From: Datnioides undecimradiatus
Lineage: Eukaryota; Chordata; Actinopteri; Lobotiformes; Datnioididae
Assembly: GCA_008933995.1 (NCBI GenBank)
Contig: WARS01000007.1
Location: forward strand, 5,638,923 to 5,702,922
Direction: 5' to 3'
Length of the DNA: 64,000 nt
This document shows, piece after piece, positions 26,701 through 40,400 of the stretch. Position 1 is the first letter of the stretch. Every line of letters starts with the position of its first letter. The notes beneath the pieces are model-generated. The model was given only the letters and a program-made list of their open reading frames with translations, ran no database searches and was not told where the DNA came from. The position numbers were made by a program, and so were the translations under genes.

Positions 26701-29700
26701 AAAACAGCAATCATCTCCCTCCTTGCTCTTTCTCTGCGGTTTTTCCACTAGTCTGTGAGGTCCAGGAAGCAATGAGTAAACAATAGGCGAAGCGAGTATT
26801 ACATGCACAGTGCAGAGCCTAAAGCATGGAGGGCGGTGTGCTTCCACGTGTCTGGCTTTGTCATGTCCCTCCATCCTTGTGTCTTTTCGACAAGTCCCAT
26901 TTCCTGGATCTGGTGTGCTTTGCCTGATCAGGATGCACCATCTTCTGTTATCAAAGAGGGTATAAAACAAACAAAATCCACCAACTGATTTGATCTTCTC
27001 AGGTTGGGAAGGGGAAAGATGATATGACAGAAGGAGGGAGAGATGGAAAGAGAAAATAGGATGAGAAAAAAGTAATTGAAGCGACTTGTAGCCCAGTGAT
27101 CTGGAAACGCTATATTATTGCTTTTATGTTTCCCCCATCTGCTGTTCCTCCTATAGCACCACCATCGCTTCCTTCAAGCACAGCCCCCACCCTTCCCATC
27201 CTCATCCTACCTCCCCTTCCTCTCAGGTACATTTAGGCTAATGTACCATTTAATGATTTAATGAAATAGGATTAAAAAAATCATGCATTGTCATCATGTC
27301 CTTGACTGTAGCAGCTATGTAAGCCATTCAAACGCTTCATCAGTCATCGAGGCAGGAATTCTTTGTGAAACGACTGGACCAAAACACCCCCCCGGTGGTG
27401 CAAATGTTCTTGATTCAAGTTCTTGATGTTGGAAACTGGATTTAACCTTTTTTTATACACACACACAAAAGATTGCTGCTCTCTGTTCGTACTGTCTTTC
27501 TAAGAGAATCTATGAGGGAGCTCCCCTGGGACAATAACAGGTGGAAACACATTATTGTAATAGCTCTCCCTGCCTTTCAGCCTTGTTTGTGCTCCTTCAG
27601 ACATTAAACAAATTACCCTTCATTCCACCAAGGCAAAGCCAGCAACAGATGCTTTTCAGGAGGCAAAATCAGCCGTCATACAGGCTTAATGTGTTTCAAT
27701 AGTTAGAGCTGGAGATGGCGGCGCGCAGGAGGACTTTTACAGCTGAAGAGAAGCAAAGGCGAGGCTTAGTCTTTCGCTGCATTAAGGTGCCCGCAGGTTA
27801 TGTCATATAATGCGATGCGGTAGCAAACTGCAGGAAAATCACCCCCTGGAAGCAACTGAGTTATTGAAAATTTAGAGGATGTACCTTGTTCTAACACGAT
27901 ACCTGATCAAAGATTCCATAGTGACCCAAGAATTAAGGTTTTTTTCAGATTTTTATAGAAATACTATGGTTTTAGCCGATATTCACACAGATGTTCCAAC
28001 ATAAAACTTTGTTGTACATATGACAAAAACTTCAGGGTTGTGACAAACATTGGCTAATTAACCGGGTATATCTCAGTGAAACAAAGGCATGTAGGGTTGT
28101 TCCATTTGATCTGTACCTCTTGTCAAGCTAAATGTGCTTTCTACACTTTACACACAGCTGACCAGTGCATTTACACCACACCACAAGCTCTGGCTGAATG
28201 AGGAACAACACACAATAAAACCTACTCTTGTCACATAGAAGACGTAAGGCACCTCCTCACATGCCTCTTGCATTATTCATTTCACAGTGACTGGCTTTGT
28301 TGCAGCCATGACCTTGGTCTTCCTCACTGTAGGCTAGAAGGCTCATGGGAATTGTATTTGACCATGGTGATGTCTCAGGGTCATGGGACTGTTGTCTAGC
28401 TCTAGATTTTAGGACAAAATGTCAGTTTACACACACACATTTCCAGCTTTTCGGCCTCTTTTAGTACATTGTTTATTTTTTCTGTCACACTTAATGAGTG
28501 GTTTAGTCTCACTGCCATTATCCCCCATGTTGACAGCTGCAGTGTGCAGCTATTTCAGCAACAAAGCTGTAATAAAACCCACTGTACTCTACTGGTCCAG
28601 CTCTGATTGGCAACTAAAGAGCCACATATTTAATGGCAGCTGGTGGAGACTAAAAGACTGAACTCGCATTCTTCAGGTGGACAAATAACATGATTGCAAA
28701 TGTTAATGTTGACAGCTGGATAGGTTAACAGTCAGTAGTTTGACAACCGACTCATCAAAAGAACCTGAAAAAGAGCTATGTCTTAATGCAGCTTTCATTT
28801 TAAGCCATAACTGTGCATGTGCCATACTCAGGGGATTCATTAACTTGTTTTCTGGACATGTTACAATAATCAAAAAAGAACAGCTACACCAGGCCCTGAA
28901 TGGTAATCATCAAATTAAACCCTTTTTACTCACAAAACTCTACTAGCAGGTCTATTTTTGAAGCACACACTCACATTTTTGCTGGATTACATCACGTTGG
29001 GCATCAATTTTCAATCAAGACTCAGAGCTGCCTGCAGTACCTTGCTGACCTCTCCATGGTCTTCTGTGGTTTCCTCCATCCCCTCTTGTTCCACTCTTGT
29101 TTTAGCAGTGGTTTTGAGGCGCCCGGTAGTGCGTCTAGGCCACTACTGCGCTCCTGCTGGCGGCGGTTGCGGTTGCCAGATCTGTCCACTGGTGTCATGT
29201 CAGCCTCCTCATGGCACAGATTACATCATCCTGAGTGCTTTTAAGAGAGGACCCGTCTCCTGCAGCAACGATATGCATACAGGATTAAGAAATTGCATAT
29301 CGATAAGACACCAACCTCAACGTGTGTCGGGACACATGCATTTCTACACGTGTGTGCGTGTCCACGGTGACACAAAGAAATCCATTAGGAGAGACCTGCT
29401 CTCATGTCAGACTGAATAGATAAAGGAAATGTCCGTGCTTGTTGTGAAGTTGCGTTATTCTCCGGAGATAGAATGAAAAGACCGGTAATAGCCTTGGATC
29501 CAAGTAGCCCCTGCTCCCCACCTCCTCCCCAAATGTTTATGACAAGACTGCTTGTCAGATTCTTCCAAGTCCCCAAGATTCAGGGTTATTGAGAGTGTCA
29601 CTGTCTCTTTCGGTTTGTGCTCTGCAGAGTGTGTGTGTGAGAGTGTGTGCCTGTGGGTGTGCACAGATGCACATATGTGTCTGTACATGCCTCTCTCTCT

Positions 29701-30399
29701 GAGCCCTTTTCCTTGTGTATTTGTGCACTTATTTTCTTGACAACTTTTGTTGCTTGTGTACGAACTGCCTACAGTATATGTGTACGTAGCTGTCCTGTCC
29801 ACTCGAGGTTGTTGTGATCCGGGTTACCATCTAAGTGACAGACAGGTCAGTGCCGTCCTCACAGGGATGAGCTGTCACATCAATAATAAAACCGGCTGTC
29901 AAACTGAATTGTTCGGTGTGTGTGTGATAGCGACCCATTCGATGAAATTCCTGACACCAGTAACTCCATTAAGGTGGCGGTGTTGAAGGTTGGGATATTG
30001 CCCCGATATTGTTCTGCTTTCACATGTGTACTTGATTTATTGCTGGGGATTTTGAGGACGATTCTGAATGACGTGCCCTGATGGTGGTGAGCAGGTGTCT
30101 TCAATAAAACGACATCAAGTGGACATCAAGAGCATGCTTGCGTGTATTCCTTTGTACCAACAGGTATGTGGAAAAACAACAAGCGACTGGGGCTGATTTT
30201 GACTGTTATAATTGTATTTTTTCCATCCTTACAAGCACAAACTTCAGTTTAGGGATGAAATATCAACACAATAAAACAAACAAAACTATGTATTTTTCAT
30301 GAGATGGCTTTCTAACCAGTGAGAGGAAGAGGGGAAAAGGGTTGGGTGCTTTCCTTGTGGTGGCCCTGCTGCAGATTGTCTTACATTATTAAGATGTGT

Positions 30400-30720
30400 G
30401 CACCTCTTTGTTGTTCTTAAATGGCACAGGGCAACAGGAGGCGGTTGTGAAAGTGGCCTTATGGAGAAATCGTGATTCCATAGCCTTTCTGGTGCCCTTT
30501 AATAGCATTGGCTTTATGGAACAGAGCGTGGTTTAGCAATAAAATTCGACAGGTGAGATGTGTATGGCACTTTGCCAGCTCTTCGCGACAACTGACAACT
30601 TAATGGATTTCCCTGGTTTGAAAGCCCTGTTTAAAATCCCTCCAGCTTCATTGTAGGAGAGAAGTCAAAGCCGGCAACTGGGCTGTGAACCTGCCTTTCT
30701 GTTTACATCTTTGTCAAGAT
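30400..30720. promoter_or_regulatory. Candidate conserved non-coding element
   Basis: Repeat-free segment with CTTATGGAGAAATCG, CCTTTAATAGCATTGGC and AGCAATAAAATTCGAC words and even composition. It has no coding potential that I can recognise. Weak call based on texture only. Confidence 0.2.
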
Positions 30721-31629
30721 GCAAAAGTCCAGCATTCTTCACAAGGAACGAGGTATTTCTTCATTTTAGATGCGGCCAGGCTGAATGGATGGTGCCTTTG
30801 TGCCACTGAGGGACAGTTTCCTTCATTTTCAATGAAAAAGAGGCGAAAGAGTGTGACACTAGCCATAACAGAGGGTCCCATGAAGAGACATTCACTCTCA
30901 TGAGGTCCCATGAGGGAGCGAGTGTTCTGAAAAAAACTCAGAGTTCATCCATCATCAGCCTGACATTTCATTTTCGGTTTGAGAGGAGGAAGTTTACTTG
31001 TTCCACTCTCTTGTATGAAAAGCTTCAAATGAATAATTAATAGCTGCTTTGGGATTGTGACCGCTAGGTTGACAGCCACTGTCTTACTGGGAGCCTCCTG
31101 TGGTTTTTGGCTTCATGATTTTTTGATGAAAATGAGGTGTACCTACTTTAACATAAAGGCGTCCTGTGGGATTTTGACTAAAAAATAACAAGATCTTTAC
31201 ATTCAGCGTTTCTCACCAAAAACCTTGTTTTGTATGATTTGAAACTTCTATTATCGTTGCATTGCCAGCTTATGCCTGTGTGTGAAAAGTAAAACAACAT
31301 AGGGAGGTGCTCCATGGCACAATGATCAAAAAATCTGCAGGGGTTTCCAAACATGACATACAATATTGGCTTTGAGTCCTAGTTTGAAACTTTACTGTAT
31401 GTTGTTACCTTCTCAGCCCAGCCTCTCCTGTTGTAAGATATAGAATATGAAAAACAAAAACATAGATAGTGACAGGGAATGTGGGAAAACCGAGATAGGA
31501 TAAAATGCAGTAAAAGCTCTTCGCTGGTTTTGACCCTGAGACATTGCAGATGCATGGTTTGGACCTAAATACATGAGTTTGTCCCTCAAATCTCCTAATA
31601 TTTTAAACTTCTATGTGCATTAACTCACT

Positions 31630-31830
31630 GAAAGTAGTCTTGAACCAAACTCTGCTGAACTTTTTAGCACCTTTTAGCCCATTGTTTTGGCACCCTTGCA
31701 CACGACTTACAGTTCTGATTCACTCTCAGTGCTCTCATTGGTTGCTCTTATATGTTGTGGGCCAGAAACACTTGTGCTAATGTGTGCTGCTTTTTTTCTG
31801 TAACTGTGTAAACAGGGGATTGTATAAAAT
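31630..31830. repeat. Possible old dispersed fish repeat
   Basis: The stretch with CTTTTTAGCACCTTTTAGCCCATTG and GTTCTGATTCACTCTCAGTGCTCTCATTGG resembles phrases seen repeatedly in fish introns. There is no terminal structure, target duplication or coding capacity visible. Weak call. Confidence 0.25.
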
Positions 31831-32278
31831 CCTGTTTATCGTATTGAAACCATGATAATATGTCATTGTTGTGTTGCATCCTGTTAATGCTGCCCCCAAG
31901 TAGCTCCAGAAATATCAGTTATGATATGTTTAATCATAGAAGTCACAAACGCTGGGCTCCATGCACATTAACTGTGGAATACCCAGATCATTCCTCTACA
32001 AACCTTGAGGCATCTTCCCTCTTCTGGCTGACTTTTGCACTACCAGTTAGTTGCTCTCTCTGATCCACCGAGGGCTCCTCTGTCTGCATATTTTTTTAGA
32101 ACTAAGAAGAAAAAAATTCTGATTGTGGATCCCCTCTTTAGGTTTTCCTTTCCCTTCCCCCAGTCTCCTCCATGCTATCCCTGGTGAGACATGCTGAATG
32201 GAGACCCATAATGAGCCACTGTCTGTTCCAGCTGACACAGTGAGCTGTCTGAGGCTGTGATGTGTCACTCGTGCAGGG

Positions 32279-32279
<1 letters not shown>

Positions 32280-32325
<46 letters not shown>
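32280..32325. repeat. (TC)n microsatellite, about 23 units
   Basis: An uninterrupted TC run lies directly after GTGCAGGGCT. The Arg-Glu and Ser-Leu repeat frames across it are artefacts. Confidence 0.97.
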
Positions 32326-32328
<3 letters not shown>

Positions 32329-34213
32329 CCCAGACGTCTGTGTGCAGAATAAAGAGATTCCTCCCTAGAAATGCTTCCAAATGCCATGAGGGGATGGAAG
32401 AGATTCAGGTCTCTTTCACCGAGGTCCTGTGGCCTAGACTTGTGTTACACACATCTTCACAACTGCAAAAACTATGGATTTTTTTCTCGACACATAACCT
32501 TGCTTTGTTTGGCCAGTTTAGCAGTTTTACACCACTTCTGTGGCTGCCGCGCATCACTGCAGGGATTGCATTATGAGCTTTCAACCTCTTCAGAACAATC
32601 ACAGCAAACAATTTAGTTTGTCATGTCTCTGGCACTTTCCGATGCGATGCTATGCACCGACGCAAATTGCTTAATTCAGACTCCTCAACCCGTGGTCCCT
32701 CTAGTGCAGAGCAGAGTTTGTTTTTCATTAGGGTAAGCGAGGCAGTTGGCGGGAACACATGTGTCTGGCAGCAGCAGCAGCAGGAACTGCAGCCTGACAG
32801 CCCCTGTCTGGAAGTACAACGTCTGCCTCTACATCTGAGGGAGCATACTGATGATTCTGGCTGTTTGTATCAGAATCAGACATCGCCTGATACAGGGAAA
32901 TGTTTAAAGCTTTGGTGATGATGCAAAGTATCTAAAAGATCATTGGTTTAAATCCCTCTCTGTCTGAAAAAGGATAAAAGTATTCGTTTAACCAAGACAC
33001 CCAAGGCCATTCTCTCAGACCGTGTGAAAGCTGTTGTTGAGCTTCTGTGTGTGTGTGTGGTCCACAGAACTGGCTTCCAATGCACATTAATGTCAGCTGT
33101 CATCATTTGTTGAGCCATGTCTTTAGGAAAGGTTAATGATCTGCTGCTGTGTTTTCTACAAGGTTAGATCACCTCATAGCGCAAATGCTGACACCAAGAG
33201 CACAGTTTAGCCAAGTGTTGTCATGGATACATGTCACACAGTCAGTGTGAAAACGTGTTTTTTACTCACATATGATTTAAGAAACTGAACCGGTTATAAG
33301 TGCTAAAGTAGCTAGACCAAGTATTGGGCTCATACATATTAAGTTTTGATTTTTATGGCCATAATTAGAATATTGGCTAAGATACAGAACTGTAAACACT
33401 TATTGTCATTCATTAGCTTGGGCTTTGAATTTTGCTCTTGTGAGGCTTTTGTTCCTGTTCATATAACAAGTTGTCATCAATCATTCATCGATCAGGAAGA
33501 GCACGGTTATTGTACGCTGAGGCACTCCGTATTTGCTGTATGATGCATTATACAGTGTTTATTGATCGCGCCCAGAGTGAATGGCACAGGATGTATGGAG
33601 AATGGATTTTTATGTTTGAATAGCATGTCCTAATGCCTTGGACCTTTTTGTATCTGCTCAGACATTTGCTCAAGTGTGTTCCATGACATAGCGACGCTGA
33701 CCATATCCCATTATATCCACGTAGTAACAAGTGTGGGGATTGTAGCCGGCTAACAGCGGCCACATTGTCCTAAAAGGCCCGCTTTGACTTATGTGTACTG
33801 AAAATACAGACGGGTGCAGCAGAGCATCAGATTTTCCTTTTCTATCTAACATTTTGTCTGTGTCTGGCCATATTTCTGTCTTAATCTGAATTCATTTTGG
33901 GTGTAGTCTGTGGGTGGATGACACATGCTAATCATCCCCAGGAGATTTGTGACTTCCTGACATGCCCAGTAGCATTTTCCATAATTTTGGTTAAAACATA
34001 AATGTTGTTTCTTACAAACATAACGTACATCTTTTTTTTTCTTTTTTCTTTTTTTTTAAGCTGACCCCACCCATCAGAGACTGACAGTCAGGCTGTGGTG
34101 AATCCCTTTAGAAACGTTTTCTTCTCTCAGCCTCAAAAAGTCAGAGAGGAGGAACACACACACATGCTCATAGGGAAATTTTCAAGCAGACATACTGTCA
34201 TACATGCTTGAGT

Positions 34214-34217
<4 letters not shown>

Positions 34218-34255
<38 letters not shown>
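34218..34255. repeat. (AC)n microsatellite, about 18 units
   Basis: An uninterrupted AC run follows GAGTGCAA. A short CACACACA patch precedes it near 34155. Confidence 0.97.
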
Positions 34256-34256
<1 letters not shown>

Positions 34257-35894
34257 GAAGTGAAAACACCAAAGAGAAATGCTTCCCACATCCTGTTTAG
34301 CGAGCTCCCCCCAAACCGTAGCGAGTGTTTGCGTTGCGACCACAGAAGCTGTATGAAGCCTCAGATTCCTGCACTTATCTCAGCTCAACCTGGCTGTCTC
34401 CGTCTCAAAACATTCCCTTGATACAACATCACTGCTCTCCTGAACTCTGCTCCACAGCAAACAGGGATCAAATAGAGTGTGGCGGATAGATGGTGCATGT
34501 GTTTTCAGCAGCAAAATGGGTGCTGATCTCTGGGTGCGGTGAGCCCAGGATGGAGGCAAGTGATTTTTTTTTTTCCATCATCGTGCCAATTTTTTAGACA
34601 ATTGATTCACTAATTGGCTGAGAATTTTTTACATTTTTTTTTCAGAGCTGGAACAAACATAAAGGACTTCAAGTCAGCCTCATGTGTTATTGAAATGAAT
34701 AATTACAGGTTTCTGTGTATAAAATATCATCACATTTGCAATATTTACAGCAAAAGCCATCATAAAGACCTACAGGAATGTGGCCTCAGGCCTTTTCATA
34801 CTTAATAACTACTAATATGTATTATTGTGATATGCGGTGGCTAAGATGGCCTTGCTACATTATATTGCAAATGCATTTATGTCATTTTGCTGCCCTGTTA
34901 AATCCTAATTAGGCTACAACTTGGAGTTTTTAAAGAAATATTAATATACTCACTCAAGTCTGCAGGCATACAGTTGTCATTCAACATTGTTAATCCAGTG
35001 TTCAAATTATATTCATAATTATGCGATTGAATGATGGGAATCATGGAGTATTACTGGGCCAGCATCGCCATTTTTGTAGGGGAGCTCGCATGTTTATGGT
35101 AGCTGCCATTATCAATCACTGTGGGTGCATGTTTGTCAACCGTCAGTCGTTCATAATCACAATGAGTAGACGAAGACTAATGTCAAATACGGAGAAGTGA
35201 AGGAACAACATATTTCAAAATTGAAGTTATAACTTTTTTTTGACACAGCCTGCAGATGGCGCTCTCAGGGTGTGATCGCACGCAAATGCTACAGAACAAC
35301 CTTGGCAAAGCCTATCGGGTAACATAACTGTTTGTGCCTGTGGGGCAAGTATTGTGCATTGTTGGTGGTGCAATTGTAGCATTTGCAGTCCACGTTGAAC
35401 CAGGGTGAGACTCCCTAGCTAGTTATATGGTGATGGTCAGCTTCCTGTCCCACACTGAAAGTCTTTTTGTTAGCAATTAGTTTGTTAGCTTGGTAGTACT
35501 ACTTTTAATGGTATTTCAGGAATCACAGCTAGCTCTGGAACCGTCACAAAATACATCTTTTGTTATCTTTTTTTCCTAAGTCTCTACAAATGCCTACGCG
35601 CTACTTCTTACTCCTTTGCTAGCATCCTGCAGCAGCCGCTTTCAAATTGAAATGTTCCGCAAATTTGAGCTAATTGAGATGAAACAAAGGTAGCACGGAG
35701 GCCTAAACTCAACTGTGGCAACAACAAAATGCCACAGTGTTCCCAAGTGACACTGTGGCACCAACAGAGGCATTAACCAGCCTCATGAGAGAGAATTATT
35801 CACCAGTGTGGAGCCATACAATGGTGGCCACCTAACTTTCAAGCCTGAGCCCGGTCCCTCTGCAGCTCTGCACCCTCATCAGCATGCATTATTC

Positions 35895-35918
35895 TTTTTT
35901 TTTTTTTTTTTTTTTTTT
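35895..35918. repeat. Poly-T run (24 bases)
   Basis: This is the longest T run in the window. It could be the A-tail of a reverse-strand retrotransposed fragment, but no recognisable element or target duplication flanks it. Confidence 0.9.
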
Positions 35919-38900
35919 GGTGTCTGTTCACATTGGCTGACAAGCGCGGTTTGGTTGGCGTAGCCCGGAGCTCAAAGACCACATCACACAAACAGCGCAC
36001 ACATTTTCCTCACTCTCACGCTCTCTCTCACTGTCGCACGGGGCTGTTAACAGTGTTTTCAGAGTCAGGGAATGTGAAAATATTCAGCGAGAAGCGGGGG
36101 GTAAGACTAAAAGAGGGGCAGGGGTGTGCGGAGGGGGAGGTAGCTTGGAAATGCGACGCCACACAGACTGCCTGCGTTGGCTGATGTGTCTGGCCATCCT
36201 GAAAGGTTAACAGGCACCAAGCTCCCCTTCGTCCGATGCGACATGACACTCTCTCCACTCTCGTCGCCCGGTTTGATGTGTCGCTCTTTCACGGTTCATG
36301 AACTCAGGGCCATGGGAGGGATCTTTCACTTTCCGTTGTGTAGGACATCATATAGAGTGGCAGCACAAAGGGGACCCACTTCATTATTTTCTGGATTTTT
36401 TTTTTTTTTTGCCTCCTTTTGATGTGTCACATACACACACATTCATGCATTAAGGAACACACACACACACATTCACGCACGTGCTCACACACAGCATAAT
36501 ATATTTGGTCACCCCCTCCTCCCCCAAAACACCCCACCCCCATTCCAGTAGAAATGTATTGTCTCCCTTCAGAGAGGACATTAATAAGAAATGAGTCCTT
36601 TTGAAGTGTGGCTGTGGGCTGTCAGATCTGAACTGACATAATCATCCCCAAGAATAACACCTCCTCCCACCTTTTAACATACACTCCCACACATTCCGCC
36701 TCCCTCTGTGCACACCGAGCACTGTAAGATGACTCTGTACCCAAAAGGTGTCCCCGTCACGTGTAATCCAAATGGCCTCTATCCAGTTGCTGAAAACACC
36801 CCGCCCCACGCTCCTGTAATCCTTTTGTAGTTTTCTTCTTTTTTTCCCAAATGCATGCATTTTGGCTGGATTACAGCCATGCATTCCCTGCACCCACTGC
36901 TCCCTTCACTTTGAACTGGCTTGATGCATTCACGCTATGTCAGCGGAACGGGGAGAAAAATAAGACATCCTGTGTCTTTTTTCGCTGCTTGTTAGGATTT
37001 AGGCATTAGTCCAGGTTGAGCTGGATGTAAACAAACCGTGGAGGCTTTGTGTGACTCCTTTTTATTAGCTGTATGACTTTATTAGTCCAATTATTGAATG
37101 CTCTTTTTATAAATCCAGTTGTTTTGCAGCTGTTTTGCCACCAGTTTGTTCTTTTCAGCATATAAAGGATATCAAATAGCTGTCATAAATCCAACATATC
37201 ACAGACTAATAATAACAAAAACACTAAAAGACTGATGTGAATGTTTTTTTGCCACTTAGCCGCACGTGTTTCCAGTTTTTATGCAGTGAGTGCAGCAATT
37301 TCCCCCACAGTGATGGTTGTTGATGTTCAGTCTGTCTGTCTGTCTGTCATTCAGTCTGCCACCCTGAACAAACAGGGGTGTTTCCGAGGTCAGTGCGGAT
37401 CTGGGGCTGGCCTAACCCTGAAATCCTTGAATGAACATTCTGGGTTTAAGCCCTTGAAACACACAGCCACGCGCAGATATATCACACATTCGATCCTCTG
37501 TAGCATGCTGTGAATCCCCCTGGTGTGATACAGTAGTCACTGCCCCTCACTCCCCTTTTTTCTTCGCTCCCTCCACATTAGGGGGTGGGGGTTTCCTGTC
37601 AGGTCACAAATTCAGTTGTTGCCGCGCTGCCCAGTGGTACACTGGGTGTAAGATACCTCTCATACAAAAGGAATTTCATGTAGTATGTCAAGGGAGTCAT
37701 TATTCTCAATTTTAATTCATTCCTGCAAATACTTGAATTTCTTATTGTTTTGAAATGTTGAAGTAATTTGAAAGAAGAACAAAAAAAAGCGGGCATTCAT
37801 AGCATTGAGGCTGTAGTTAAACTCTTTTCGGGGATTTGAGGGACTCTGATGGCCAATGGCTCATTTCCATTTTTCTTACAGTTTCCTATTAAGAGCAGCA
37901 TTGTTTCAAGTGTCAATATCACAGAGGACCTCATTTACCGTAAACTGAGGTGTACAATGTGCCCTTTCAGCAGAAAACACAATAATATTAGGTGCAAATT
38001 GGGACATAAAATCCAGGTGTTTTCCAGCAGGCACTTTCAATGAGTAAAAAAAAATAAAATAAAATACAATGACATTTCATTCGACTGAGCCCTAATTGGA
38101 ATGTGGAGTTTGAATCTCTGCTCTGATGTCCACCCACACAGACAGAAAGAGAAATATTGTGTACAACGGTAAACTGATATGTATATACATTGCAGGTACA
38201 AAAATAAATGTATCTTGAACAACTTTCCAGGATCAACAACAGAAGAGTACATACATGCAGCCGCCAGTGCATTGTCAGAAGATTCAGAAACGGATTCAGA
38301 GAACTGGCTCCAAGACATGCAAACTGTGTCCATAGTATGTCACACCACTCCGTCAATCTGATAGATGAAGTCGGACTTGGCATCTCATCCCCCTCCCAGC
38401 AGACCCCCGGCTCATTTCACACTTTCCAACTTCCTCTTCTCTGTGCCAGGCACTGATAGTGAAAGATGTCGCTCCTTCTCTGGGTGCTGTAGGCTTTACA
38501 TTCACTTCCTTTCTTGCTCTGACCCTTTACACTGAAATTCAGGTTGTAGCGCAAACACCTGCTTCACTGTGTGTTTACTGCTCCAGACTGCTCATTTACA
38601 GGTGTACTGAGATGACGTGTGTTGACTTTACCTCTCGCTGCAATGCAGATTTCTTACTCCCCAGGATTGCCTTCAGATGCTCTCGCTTTTTGTCTGTATG
38701 CACGCTGTGTACCAGTATACTGACACACAACATGTGAACATGCCCATCTGTAGGCGCAGATGGAAACACACTCACTTCTCACACATACAATATGGGCCAT
38801 ACAGCCCACATGCGCCTCACAGAAGATGACTTTTTGAGCTAATTTGGACCCTCAAGCTCTAACTCGATTTAAACTATAACAGGATTGACTTTAACTCAAC

Positions 38901-40089
38901 CTTAACACACTTTTCTAATGATTTCACTGCGGACTTCTTCACTAATTGTGGACGTGATGAAAGAATCTATGTATCTATTTGAGGCTGTGCTCGAAACAGC
39001 GGCAGTGATGACACTGAGTTCATCCCTCGGACAAACAACTAGTTTAAAGTCAAACATTTGCTTCTGTTAGCAAACCATCCCTGCATCACTGCACACGTGT
39101 ACATAAATACTCATAAAGGACTCATCGAAGCTGGTTTCAGTTGGGAACCTGCGGAACAAAAACAGAAATCTATAGTTTTTCCACATTTATCTGGATTTTA
39201 AGCCCCCACAGATACAAAACTGTACACACAAGTAACCTATGGTGTCATACGTCACACGCTGTGTCATTTACTTCCCCTCTGATGACTCTTTAGCTTGTGT
39301 TTTCTGACAATTAAAAAGCTCCAGGGGAGATACGATACACTACTGTGCCCTTCCTGAGTTCCTGTGCCCAGCGGGCTTGATCAGGGCCTGAATGATGATT
39401 GACACATTCCTCATACTTGTGGACAGTCCAAGTTGAGCCTGTTTCTCTCGGCATGCACTGTGCTTTTACCCAGATGTGTGCACATGTGAAGAAATCATGC
39501 ACCACTGAGCTGACAATGAAGGTGGGTGTTAGCTATATGGTTAGCGCCTACACTCTATAGATCCTCACGTCCCTTTATGTGGAGACGGAGAGCACAGAAG
39601 GCAGGAAGCAGCCATGAGGCACACTGCATTGTGGGAGTCATTCTAGTGTTGGAGATCCTCTGATCTCATGAATAATGGAAAGGTGAGGTAAAGCAGATTG
39701 TTTGTGTGGATATGAGAGGATGTCCAAAGGCTTGAGGTGCATTAAGGCAGTTTAAATATTCTTATTATAACAGTCTTTGTCATTGGATTCACTGTGTTGC
39801 AAACAGGTCCTCATTCATGTTGTGCCAGCAGCATGCAGCTCTGAGTAACTGTTTTTTATGCATGTTTTTGGACTCATTGAATGTCTCCAATTTATTATGT
39901 GTAAACTTAATTTGAATTAGATTCTGATTTTTATGGATGAAATTTTATTTCAATTAGAGGGTATTCACAGCTGAAACAATGCACTTGTCTCTTCAGTGTG
40001 TCTTGTGATGTTTATTCATTGGACATTTGTAAATCAGACCACACTTTAAAGTCCCCTCTCAGTCTCTCTTTGCCGATGACGCTCGTGTG

Positions 40090-40400
40090 CTCATGACCTG
40101 ATCTCATTCCATTTGTCGGCTCCTTTGTGAGCCTGTAATTGGCAACGCTCGTGGTGCCGAACTCCAGGCCTCCCCGATGATTATTTCAGTTCCACACTGC
40201 TAAAATCCCCCGTTTTTAGTTCCCACTTCTGCAGAGTCATTAAAGACTGGAGGATTATGATTATGTTCTCCGTTCAGTAATAAGGCATAATTCATGATAA
40301 TTAAGTTCCAATGAAAGAGCTGCCAAATTTTGAGTGATTGGGATTCATGAATATACCCATCTAGCTTTGATTGAAAAAGCATGCCTCTGCGTTTTTGAGC
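40090..40400. promoter_or_regulatory. Candidate conserved non-coding element
   Basis: The stretch is repeat-free and rich in TGTAATTGG, GATGATTATTTCAG, GGATTATGATTATG, CATAATTCATGATAATTAAG and TTTGATTGAA words, which resemble clustered homeodomain and POU-type sites. No coding potential was recognised. Confidence 0.27.

Larger units (their letters stand above)
23771..34217 (+). other. Upstream vav2 intron, block 3: no gene seen
   Basis: The block includes an unusually long pair of overlapping opposite-strand ORFs (24016-24739) with no domain, a 10-bp inverted repeat (25812-25841), an enhancer-like segment (30400-30720), a possible old dispersed repeat (31630-31830) and a TC microsatellite (32280-32325). 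A (CAG)5 run lies near 32770. Nothing else was recognised. Confidence 0.6.

Noticed and set aside
28900-29419. Overlapping 114- and 153-codon + frames
   Set aside because: Two competing phases, no recognised motif, no splice context that links them to a gene.
38179-38456. Acidic peptide-like frame (SALSEDSETDSENWLQDM) after a CTTTCCAG acceptor-like word
   Set aside because: Composition is exon-like, but no good donor, partner exon or protein family was recognised; most likely chance.
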